From: Blastococcus sp. KM273128
GTDB lineage: Bacteria > Actinomycetota > Actinomycetes > Mycobacteriales > Geodermatophilaceae
DNA: 39,021 bases
NCBI RefSeq assembly: GCF_021698975.1
Contig: NZ_SSXA01000031.1
Coordinates: forward strand, 1 to 39,021
Direction of reading: 5' to 3'
Of this stretch, positions 33,054-39,021 are shown one piece after another (position 1 is the stretch's first letter; each line of letters begins with the position of its first letter). A program made the position numbers and the translations under genes. The notes below the pieces were generated by a model, which saw only the letters and a program-made list of their open reading frames with translations, did not search any database and was not told the DNA's origin.

Positions 33054-35120
33054 TCAGCCGGCGGGCGCCAGCCCGCGCCTCCGGAGCAGCGGCATGGGGT
33101 CGGCGTCCCGGCCGCGGACGGCGCGGAATGCCTCCAGCGGGTCCACCGATCCGCCGACGGAGAGCAGCCGCTCCCGGAAGGCGTCCCCGTTCTCGCGTCG
33201 CAGCCCGCCGTTCTCCTTGAACCACTCCACCGTGTCGGCGTCGAGCACCTCCGACCAGATGTAGGAGTAGTACCCGGCCGAGTAGCCGCCGGCGAAGACG
33301 TGCTGGAAGTAGGTCGTCCGGTAGCGCGGCGGCACGAGCTCGGACGCGACGCCGGCCTCGGCGAGGGCCGCGCGCTCGAACTCCACCGGGTCGCCCACCT
33401 CGTCCCCGGGGGTCAGCCGGTGCCACGCCTGGTCGAGCAGGGTGGCGGCCAGGTACTCGAGGGTCCCGAAGCCCTCGCCCCACAGCCGCGCGGCGTCGAT
33501 CGCCTCCACCACCGAGGCGGGCAGCGGCTCGTCGGTGTCGACGTGGCGGGCGTAGTGCGCGAGCACCTCGGGCCAGAGCGCCCACATCTCGTTCACCTGG
33601 CTGGGGAACTCGACGAAGTCGCGCGGCACGGCGGTGCCCGCGAACCGCGGGTAGGTGACCGCTGAGCTCAGCCCGTGCAGTGCATGGCCGAACTCGTGGA
33701 ACAGCGTGTTCACCTCGTCGAGGGTGAGCAGCGTGGGACGGCCGGCCGGTGCGGGCGTGACGTTGAGGTTGTTGACGACGACGGGGCTAGTGCCGAGCAG
33801 CCGGGACTGGCGGACGAAGGAGCTCATCCACGCGCCGCCGCGCTTGCCCTCCCGGGCGAAGAAGTCCCCGAGGTAGAGGCCGACCTCCCCGCCGTCGGCG
33901 TCGGTGACCTCCCAGACCCGGACGTCGGGGTGGTAGCCGGCCAGATCGGGCCGCGGGGTGAACCGGAACCCGTACAGCAGCTCGGCCGCCCGGAAGACGC
34001 CGTCGACCAGCACCCGGTCCAGCTCGAACCACGACCGCAGCGCCGTGGTATCGACGGCGTACCGCTCGGCGCGCACCCGTTCGCTGTAGAACGCCCAGTC
34101 CCACGCCGCCAGCTCGACGCCGTCGCGGGCGGCCAGCTCGCGCAGCGCCGCGGCCTCGGCCTCCGCGTTGGCCACCGAGGCCGGCACCATCGAGCGCAGC
34201 ATCGCGTCGACCGCTCCCGTGGTGCGCGCGGTGGAGTCGGCGAGGACGAGGTCGGCGTGGGTGGCGAAGCCCAGCAGCCGGGCCCGCTCGGCCCGCAGCC
34301 GGGCGATGCGCTCGGCGACCGGCCGGTTGTCGTGCTCGCCCGCGGACGCCCGGCCCACCGACGCCTCGAACACCCGGCGGCGCAGCTCCCGGTCGCGGAG
34401 CTTGGCCAGCACCGGCTGGCCGGTGGGCAGCACGAGGGTGAGCAGGTACCCCTCCAGGCCGCGGTCGGTGGCCGCACGCGCCGCGGCGGCGACCTCCTCG
34501 TCGTCCAGCCCGTCGAGCTCCGCGGCGTCAGCCACCCGCACCGCGGCGGCCTCGGTGGCCAGCTGCAGGTTCTGCCCGAAGGTGGTCGACAGCTCGGAGA
34601 GCTGCTGGTTGAGCTCGCCGAGGCGGGCCCGCCCTGCATCGTCGAGGCGGGCACCGGCGAGCACGAAGTCGAGGTGGTACCGCTCCACCAGCCGAACCTG
34701 CTCCGCGTCGAGGCCGGCGGTCTCCCGGACGGCGTGCACGGCGTCGATGCGGGCGAACAGCGCCGGGTCCAGCCGGAGGGCGTCGTCGTGGGCCGCCGCC
34801 AGCGGCGCGATCTCCCGCTCGATCTCGCGCAGCCGCGGCGTGGCGACCGAGGACGACAGGTTGCCGAACACCGACCAGGCCCGGTCGAGGAGGGCGCCGG
34901 ACCGCTCCAGGGCCACGACGGTGCTCTCGAACGTCGGCTCCTCGGCCGAGGCCAGCAGCGCGTCCACCTCCCGGCGCTGCTCGGCCATCCCCGCCAGCAG
35001 CGCCTCGCGGCAGTGCTCGAGGGTGATCCCGGCGAACGGGGGCAGCCGGAACGGCAGGTCGGACGGGGTGGCCAGCGGGTTGTCGGCGGAGAGTGCCTCA
35101 GCGGTGCTCATCGCCGCCAT
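33054..35120 (-). CDS. dcp: M3 family metallopeptidase (peptidyl-dipeptidase Dcp-like)
   Basis: The 688-residue protein has the M3 (thimet oligopeptidase/Dcp) zinc motif HEFGHALHGLSS (His475, Glu476, His479) and the downstream FVEFPSQVNEMW segment carrying the third ligand. Substrate-channel sequences such as GYHPDVRVWEV and YSAGYYSYIWSEVLDADTVEWF also fit. It is probably a cytosolic dipeptidyl carboxypeptidase or oligopeptidase. The start is uncertain. A duplicated 26-bp element carries GGAGG plus ATG twice, and starts at 35156, 35120 and 35111 are all in frame. I chose 35120. Confidence 0.92.
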   Translation of the reverse strand: MAAMSTAEALSADNPLATPSDLPFRLPPFAGITLEHCREALLAGMAEQRREVDALLASAEEPTFESTVVALERSGALLDRAWSVFGNLSSSVATPRLREIEREIAPLAAAHDDALRLDPALFARIDAVHAVRETAGLDAEQVRLVERYHLDFVLAGARLDDAGRARLGELNQQLSELSTTFGQNLQLATEAAAVRVADAAELDGLDDEEVAAAARAATDRGLEGYLLTLVLPTGQPVLAKLRDRELRRRVFEASVGRASAGEHDNRPVAERIARLRAERARLLGFATHADLVLADSTARTTGAVDAMLRSMVPASVANAEAEAAALRELAARDGVELAAWDWAFYSERVRAERYAVDTTALRSWFELDRVLVDGVFRAAELLYGFRFTPRPDLAGYHPDVRVWEVTDADGGEVGLYLGDFFAREGKRGGAWMSSFVRQSRLLGTSPVVVNNLNVTPAPAGRPTLLTLDEVNTLFHEFGHALHGLSSAVTYPRFAGTAVPRDFVEFPSQVNEMWALWPEVLAHYARHVDTDEPLPASVVEAIDAARLWGEGFGTLEYLAATLLDQAWHRLTPGDEVGDPVEFERAALAEAGVASELVPPRYRTTYFQHVFAGGYSAGYYSYIWSEVLDADTVEWFKENGGLRRENGDAFRERLLSVGGSVDPLEAFRAVRGRDADPMPLLRRRGLAPAG

Positions 35121-35121
35121 T

Positions 35122-35178
35122 ACATCGCGATCCTCCGGATCGCACCGTCGTGACATCGCGATCCTCCGGATCGCACCG
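35122..35178 (-). repeat. 26-bp direct repeat carrying a ribosome-binding site and ATG
   Basis: Two exact 26-bp copies at 35122-35147 and 35153-35178 (period 31 bp). Each includes the dyad GCGATCC-TCC-GGATCGC. On the - strand each copy reads GGAGGATCGCGATG, a ribosome site next to an ATG. It lies at the 5' end of the M3 peptidase gene. Confidence 0.85.
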
Positions 35179-35227
35179 CGGCCAGGAGCCGTCCCCGGCC
35201 GACGCTGAGCCGAACAGTCGACGCGTC

Positions 35228-35245
35228 GGGGACCCTGCGGGCCCC
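35228..35245. repeat. GGGGACCCTGCGGGCCCC dyad after the second ABC exporter
   Basis: An 18-bp dyad similar to those at 24010-24106, lying between the permease stop (35295) and the M3 peptidase start. It may act as a terminator for the exporter operon. Confidence 0.5.
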
Positions 35246-35294
35246 GCTCCGCGCCGACCCGTGGCCGGGCGGAGCGGGAACCCGTGTGCGTGCC

Positions 35295-36101
35295 TCAGCG
35301 GCCGGCGGCCCGGCGGTAGGCGCGCACCGACAACGGCACGAAGACCGCCAGGATCAGCACCACCCAGATCAACGTGTAGAGCACCGGGTTCTGCAGCGAC
35401 CAGGCGTCCGGCGCCGGCGCGAGCGGCGAGGTGTTGCCGAACAGCTCCCGCGCGGACTGGACGACCGCCGACACCGGGTTCCACTCCGCGAAGGTGCGCA
35501 GCACCGAGGGGAAGGACTCCAGCGGGACGAAGGTGTTGGCGACGAACGTCAGCGGGAAGATCACGATGAAGCTGGCGTTGTTGACCACCTCGGGAGTGCG
35601 CACGAGCAGCCCGACCAGCGCCATGAGCCAGGAGATGGCGTAGGCGAACAGCAGGAGCACGACGAAGCCGAGCACGGCCTCCCCCACCGACGAGTTGATC
35701 CGCCAGCCGACGACCAGCCCGGTCAGCGCCATCACCGTGATCGAGATGATGTTCAGCCCGGCGTCGGCGACCGTGCGCCCGATGAGCACGGCCGAGCGGG
35801 ACATCGGCAGCGACCGGAACCGGTCGATGAGCCCCTTCTGCAGGTCCTCGGCCAGGCTGGCCCCGGTGGTCGTGCTCCCGAGCACGATCGTCTGGGCGAA
35901 GATGCCCGGCAGCAGGAACTCGCCGTAGCTCGTGCCCGGCGGCAGCTGGATGGCGCCGCCGAAGACGTAGCGGAACAGCAGCACGAACATGATCGGCGAG
36001 AGCGTCGCGAAGACGATCAGGTCGGGCACCCGCTTGACCTTGATCAGGTTGCGCTTGGTGATGACGACGCTGTCCGACAGCGTCGCGGCCATGCTGCTCA
36101 T
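35295..36101 (-). CDS. ABC-2 type permease (second DrrB-like exporter subunit)
   Basis: A 268-residue protein with six membrane helices. Features of DrrB permeases are RNLIKVKRVPDLIVFATLSPIMFVLLFRYVFG, GASLAEDLQKGLIDRFRSLPMSRSAVLIGRT, and FVANTFVPLESFPSVLRTFAEWNPVSAVVQSARELFGN. The ATG overlaps the stop of the upstream ATPase gene. It is only distantly similar to the permease at 18802-19560, so the two exporters are not recent duplicates. Confidence 0.9.
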   Translation of the reverse strand: MSSMAATLSDSVVITKRNLIKVKRVPDLIVFATLSPIMFVLLFRYVFGGAIQLPPGTSYGEFLLPGIFAQTIVLGSTTTGASLAEDLQKGLIDRFRSLPMSRSAVLIGRTVADAGLNIISITVMALTGLVVGWRINSSVGEAVLGFVVLLLFAYAISWLMALVGLLVRTPEVVNNASFIVIFPLTFVANTFVPLESFPSVLRTFAEWNPVSAVVQSARELFGNTSPLAPAPDAWSLQNPVLYTLIWVVLILAVFVPLSVRAYRRAAGR

Positions 36102-37096
36102 CGGGCACCTCCGGTGGCGGCCGGCTCGGCCGTCGGGTCGTCGTCGGTGGCGACCTCCTCGGCCACCCGGCCGGTGAGCGCGAGGAAGACGTCGTCCAGG
36201 TCGGGCCGGCGCAGGCCGACGTCGAAGATCTCCGCCGTCTGGCCGTCCAGCCGGCGCAGCGCGTCGGCGAGGACCTCGGCCCCGCCGCTCACCGGCAGCG
36301 ACAACCGCCGCGCCGCCGCGTCGACCACCGGGTCCTCCACCGCGAGGGGGCGCAGCCGCTCCACCATGCCGGGGAGCACGGCGGCGTCTATGACGGTGAA
36401 CTCCAGCCGCTGACCGCCGACCTGGGCCTTGAGCTCGTCGGCGGTGCCCCGCGCGATCACCCGGCCGCGGTCGATGACCACCATCCGGTCGGCGAGCCGG
36501 TCGGCCTCCTCCAGGTACTGGGTGGTGAGCAGGATCGTCGTCCCGCCGTCGGCTAGGTCGGCGATGAACTCCCACATCGACAGCCGGCTGCGCGGGTCCA
36601 GGCCGGTCGTCGGCTCGTCGAGGAAGAGCACCCGGGGGCGGGCGATCAGCGAGGCCGCGATGTCCAGCCGGCGGCGCATGCCGCCGGAGTAGGTCTTCGC
36701 CGGCCGGCTCGCCGCCGCCGAGAGGTCGAACCGCTCGAGCAGCTCACCGGCCCGGCGGCGCGCCTCGGCCCGGCCCAGCCGGTACAGCCGGCCCACCATC
36801 TCGAGGTTCTCGAAACCGGTGAGGTACTCGTCGACGGCGGCGTACTGGCCGGTCAGCCCGATCACGGCCCGCACCCGGTCCGCGTCCCGCGCGACGTCGA
36901 GCCCCATCACCTCCACCCGGCCCGCGTCGGCCTCGAGCAGCGTGGTGAGGACGCGCACCACCGTCGTCTTCCCCGCGCCGTTCGGGCCGAGCAGCCCGAG
37001 CACCGAGCCCTCGGCCACCGCCAGGTCCACACCGTCGAGCGCGGTGGTGGCGCCGAAGCGCTTGACCAGCCCCTCGACCACGATCGCGTCGGTCAT
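36098..37096 (-). CDS. ABC exporter ATP-binding protein (second DrrA-like)
   Basis: The 332-residue ATPase has Walker A GPNGAGKTTVVRVL, signature YSGGMRRRLDIAASL, Walker B VLFLDEPTTGLDP, switch His replaced by Gln in LLTTQYLEEAD (as in many DrrA proteins), and the DrrA-type C-terminus RRPDLDDVFLALTGR. It drives the following permease. ATG 37096 lies 8 nt after the TAGCGT of a PafBC-type promoter and lacks a ribosome-binding site, so a leaderless, damage-inducible transcript is inferred. A palindrome lies further upstream. Confidence 0.92.
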   Translation of the reverse strand: MTDAIVVEGLVKRFGATTALDGVDLAVAEGSVLGLLGPNGAGKTTVVRVLTTLLEADAGRVEVMGLDVARDADRVRAVIGLTGQYAAVDEYLTGFENLEMVGRLYRLGRAEARRRAGELLERFDLSAAASRPAKTYSGGMRRRLDIAASLIARPRVLFLDEPTTGLDPRSRLSMWEFIADLADGGTTILLTTQYLEEADRLADRMVVIDRGRVIARGTADELKAQVGGQRLEFTVIDAAVLPGMVERLRPLAVEDPVVDAAARRLSLPVSGGAEVLADALRRLDGQTAEIFDVGLRRPDLDDVFLALTGRVAEEVATDDDPTAEPAATGGAR

Positions 37097-37103
37097 GCCC
37101 CCG

Positions 37104-37126
37104 ACGCTAGGCCCGCCCACCGACAG
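37104..37126 (-). promoter_or_regulatory. Putative RecA-independent DNA-damage (PafBC-type) promoter of the second ABC exporter
   Basis: CTGTCGGTG (37126-37118), eight bases, TAGCGT (37109-37104). It differs from the phoH promoter at only one base over 23 and matches TTGTCRGTG-N8-TANNNT except at the first position. Transcription would start at or next to the ATG. Confidence 0.6.
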
Positions 37127-37146
37127 TCCACCGCCGGTCTCCTCCG

Positions 37147-37160
37147 TTGCGTACACGCAA
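37147..37160. promoter_or_regulatory. Operator-like palindrome TTGCGT-AC-ACGCAA
   Basis: Perfect 6-bp arms with a 2-bp spacer, about 20 bp upstream of the -35 element of the second exporter promoter. Likely bound by a dimeric regulator (TetR-, MerR- or PadR-like), but none is encoded next to it. Confidence 0.4.
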
Positions 37161-37240
37161 GCCTCCGTCCCCGCCCCGCGAGGTGCGGGACGCAGACCTA
37201 GACCGGCGGGCCCGGCGGGGCTCATCGGTCGGGCCGTGGA

Positions 37241-38455
37241 CTACTCCGGGGTGACCGCGTAGCCGGCGCCGCGCATGGCCCCGATGACCTCCCCGGCGTG
37301 CGCGGGCCCGCGCGTCTCCAGGACGACGAAGACCTCCACCTCGCCGATGCCCAGCCGAGTCGCCGTCCGCTCGTGCTCGACCTCCAGCACGTTGGCGCCC
37401 ACCGCGGCCAGCTCGGTGAGCAGGGCGGCCAGCGAGCCCGGGCGGTCGGGGATGCGCAGCCGCAGCGAGAGGTACCGGCCGGCCGCGGCCATGCCGTGCT
37501 GCACCACCTTCAGCAGCAGCACCGGGTCGATGTTGCCGCCGGAGACGACGGCCACCAGGGGCGGCTCGAACGCGCGCGGGTCGGCCAGGACGGCGGCGAC
37601 CGCGGCCACACCCGCGGGCTCGACGACCATCTTGGCGCGCTCCAGGCAGAACAGCAGGGCGCGGGAGAGGTCCTCCTCGCTCACCGTGCGCACCTCGTCG
37701 ACCAGCCCGCGGACGTGGGCGAAGGTCAGGTCGCCGGGCGCCGGGACGGCGATGCCGTCGGCCATCGTGGACATGCTCTCCAGCGCGACCGGCCGGCCGG
37801 CGGCCAGCGAGCCGGGCAGGGCGGCGGCCTCCTCGGCCTGCACGCCGACGACCCGGACGTCGGGACGGCGCTCCTTGACCGCGGCCGCGATGCCGGAGAC
37901 CAGGCCACCGCCGCCGGCGCAGACCAGCACCGTCGCGACCTCCGGGCACTGCTCGAGCACCTCCAGCCCGACGGTGCCCTGCCCGGCGATGACGTCGGGG
38001 TGGTCGAACGGGTGGATGAACACCGATCCCGTGCGCTCGGCGTGCTCGGCCGCTGCGCGCAGGGGCTCGGCGAGCGACTGCCCGCACACCTCGATGCGTG
38101 CCCCGTAGGCCTCGGTCGCCGCCAGCTTCGGCAGCGGCGCGGTCTCGGGCATGTACACCGTCGCCTCGGTGCCGAGCAGCCGCGCAGCCAGCGCGACCCC
38201 CTGCGCGTGGTTGCCCGCGCTGGCGGCGACGACGCCGCGCGCCCGCTCCTCGTCGGTCAGCCGCGCGATCCGGGTGTACGCGCCGCGGATCTTGAACGAG
38301 CCGGTGCGCTGGAGGTTCTCGCACTTGAGCCACACCGGCCCGCCGACGCGGTCGGCCAGCCCGCGCGAGTGCTCCAGCGGGGTGCGGCGGACGACGCCGG
38401 CGAGCAGCTCGGCCGCCGCGGCGACGTCGGCACCGGTGACCAGGGGGACCGACAT
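37241..38455 (-). CDS. ilvA: Threonine ammonia-lyase (threonine dehydratase) IlvA, medium form
   Basis: The enzyme deaminates threonine to 2-oxobutyrate, the first step of isoleucine synthesis, using pyridoxal phosphate. The 404-residue protein has the PLP lysine (Lys55 in TGSFKIRGAY), SAGNHAQGVALAA, the glycine-rich phosphate loop CAGGGGLVSG and SGGNIDPVLL. A C-terminal ACT domain (residues ~330-404; LRIPDRPGSLAALLTELAAVGANVLEVEHER) suggests allosteric control. The length fits the medium form rather than the two-ACT biosynthetic form. No strong ribosome site precedes ATG 38455. Confidence 0.93.
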   Translation of the reverse strand: MSVPLVTGADVAAAAELLAGVVRRTPLEHSRGLADRVGGPVWLKCENLQRTGSFKIRGAYTRIARLTDEERARGVVAASAGNHAQGVALAARLLGTEATVYMPETAPLPKLAATEAYGARIEVCGQSLAEPLRAAAEHAERTGSVFIHPFDHPDVIAGQGTVGLEVLEQCPEVATVLVCAGGGGLVSGIAAAVKERRPDVRVVGVQAEEAAALPGSLAAGRPVALESMSTMADGIAVPAPGDLTFAHVRGLVDEVRTVSEEDLSRALLFCLERAKMVVEPAGVAAVAAVLADPRAFEPPLVAVVSGGNIDPVLLLKVVQHGMAAAGRYLSLRLRIPDRPGSLAALLTELAAVGANVLEVEHERTATRLGIGEVEVFVVLETRGPAHAGEVIGAMRGAGYAVTPE

Positions 38456-38964
38456 GGGCGGATCATCGCAGGGCGCGGCCCCGGCATCCCGGCACGACCG
38501 GCGTCGTCGCGCCGAAGGACCCCGGAGGGGTGAGTCCCGCCGGGGTCCCGGCGCCCTTCCGCGTATGGCAACTTCGCGGAAGTCGGTGCCTGACGGGCGC
38601 GCCAGCCCCCGTCTTCCGGGAAGCAGGCGCCCGCGGGGCGTCGCGACGGGATCTGGTCGCGAGGTCGGGCCGAGTGGGCCCCGGAGGGGTCCGCGCAGGC
38701 GCGACGGAACGGCTCCGCGCAGCAGGGGCACGGTAATTGACCGCGGTGTCGTCCGAAGGACGACGGAGTCATGGTCCGCGCAGGCGCGACGGAACGGCTC
38801 CGCGCAGCAGGGGCACGGTAATTGACCGCGGTGTCGTCCGGAGGACGACGGAGTCATGGTCCGCCCAGGCGCGACGGAACGGCTCCGCGCAGCAGGGGCA
38901 CGGAAACTGATCGCGGTGTCGTCCGGAGGACGACGGACAGCAGAGTCGTCGTACCGTGGCTGAG
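38456..38964. other. Intergenic region with dyads and tandem repeats
   Basis: This gap of about 510 bp contains no convincing gene. It holds GC-rich dyads related to those at 24 and 35 kb (for example 38676-38692), then a three-unit 85-bp tandem array. Open frames across it on the - strand are made of the repeats read in different frames and are not credible proteins. Confidence 0.6.
38688..38940. repeat. 85-bp tandem repeat, three copies
   Basis: Units begin at 38688, 38773 and 38858. The first two differ by one base; the third is diverged at a few positions and is cut short at its end. Each unit contains the dyad GTCGTCC-GRA-GGACGAC near its end and a GCGACGGAACGGCTCCGCGC segment. The period is not a multiple of three, so the array is not coding. 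It lies directly upstream of the next gene's promoter. Confidence 0.9.
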
Positions 38965-39021
38965 GTGACGGACACCCCCGCACCGGCAACCTCCTCCCCC
39001 GCCCCCACCACCCTCGGTGAG
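38965..39021 (+). CDS. Start of an unidentified protein, cut by the window end
   Basis: From GTG 38965 the frame is open to the last base (19 residues; VTDTPAPATSSPAPTTLGE). TACCGT (38952-38957) ends 8 nt before the GTG, the same -10-to-start distance as in other likely leaderless genes here. Too little is visible to name a family. GTG 38956 is an in-frame alternative. Confidence 0.4.
   Translation, partial: MTDTPAPATSSPAPTTLGE

Noticed and set aside
38688..38940. CRISPR array
   Set aside because: The units are joined directly without unique spacers, and no cas genes are present. It is a plain tandem repeat.
38769..39011. 80-codon open frame on the - strand over the tandem repeats
   Set aside because: The same repeat unit is read in different frames because the period is 85 bp, and the peptide has no coding character.

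Overview
The window is about 39 kb of very GC-rich DNA with actinobacterial markers: mycothiol chemistry (mca), a menaquinone reductase-like gene (menJ), a furA-katG pair, and a short-chain cis-prenyltransferase next to a hemolysin III gene. Together with a complete flagellar export cluster this suggests a motile, soil-type actinomycete. A member of the Geodermatophilaceae is my best guess, but that is inference, not proof.

Bases 1-15961 form a flagellar cluster, all on the + strand. In order it encodes the end of fliK, flgD and flgE (hook), flbD, motA, motB and fliL (stator and basal body), fliM and fliN (switch), fliO, fliP, fliQ, fliR, flhB and flhA (export gate), a very large FlhF-like protein, and an 82-residue membrane protein. 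Most genes overlap by 1-4 bases. Each internal transcription unit (flgD, flbD-motA, fliM, flhA) is preceded by a GCCGATRR box with a TCA-type element about 20 bp upstream, which fits a FliA/WhiG-type (sigma-28) promoter. Strong hairpins follow flgE and fliL. A hairpin with a duplicated right arm lies between flhB and flhA.

Bases 15962-17186 hold a frameshifted AbiEi/DUF559-like gene between two related hairpins. Bases 17187-20977 hold, on the - strand, phoH (PIN-PhoH) with a small leader ORF resembling the PhoAT arrangement, a DrrAB-type ABC exporter and a small W/D-repeat membrane protein. Then follow a DUF885 metallohydrolase-like gene, a cis-prenyltransferase divergent from trhA, menJ, an RG-rich regulator-like gene divergent from furA-katG, a discoidin-domain lipoprotein, mca, greA, an RNHCP protein, a DUF5996 protein and an M3 peptidase. 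The window closes with a second DrrAB-type exporter, ilvA, an 85-bp tandem repeat array and the start of a further gene.

The most notable signals are these. (1) Promoters matching the RecA-independent DNA-damage consensus (TTGTCRGTG-N8-TANNNT, the PafBC type) lie upstream of phoH and of one exporter, with a weaker version at the second exporter. (2) A ribosome-binding-site-led 39-codon ORF overlaps the start of phoH. (3) The FlhF homologue has lost its GTP-binding motifs and gained repeats. (4) FliM lacks the usual CheY-binding N-terminus. (5) A recurring -10-like hexamer sits 7-8 nt upstream of start codons, pointing to widespread leaderless mRNAs. (6) Several families of intergenic dyad repeats are present.
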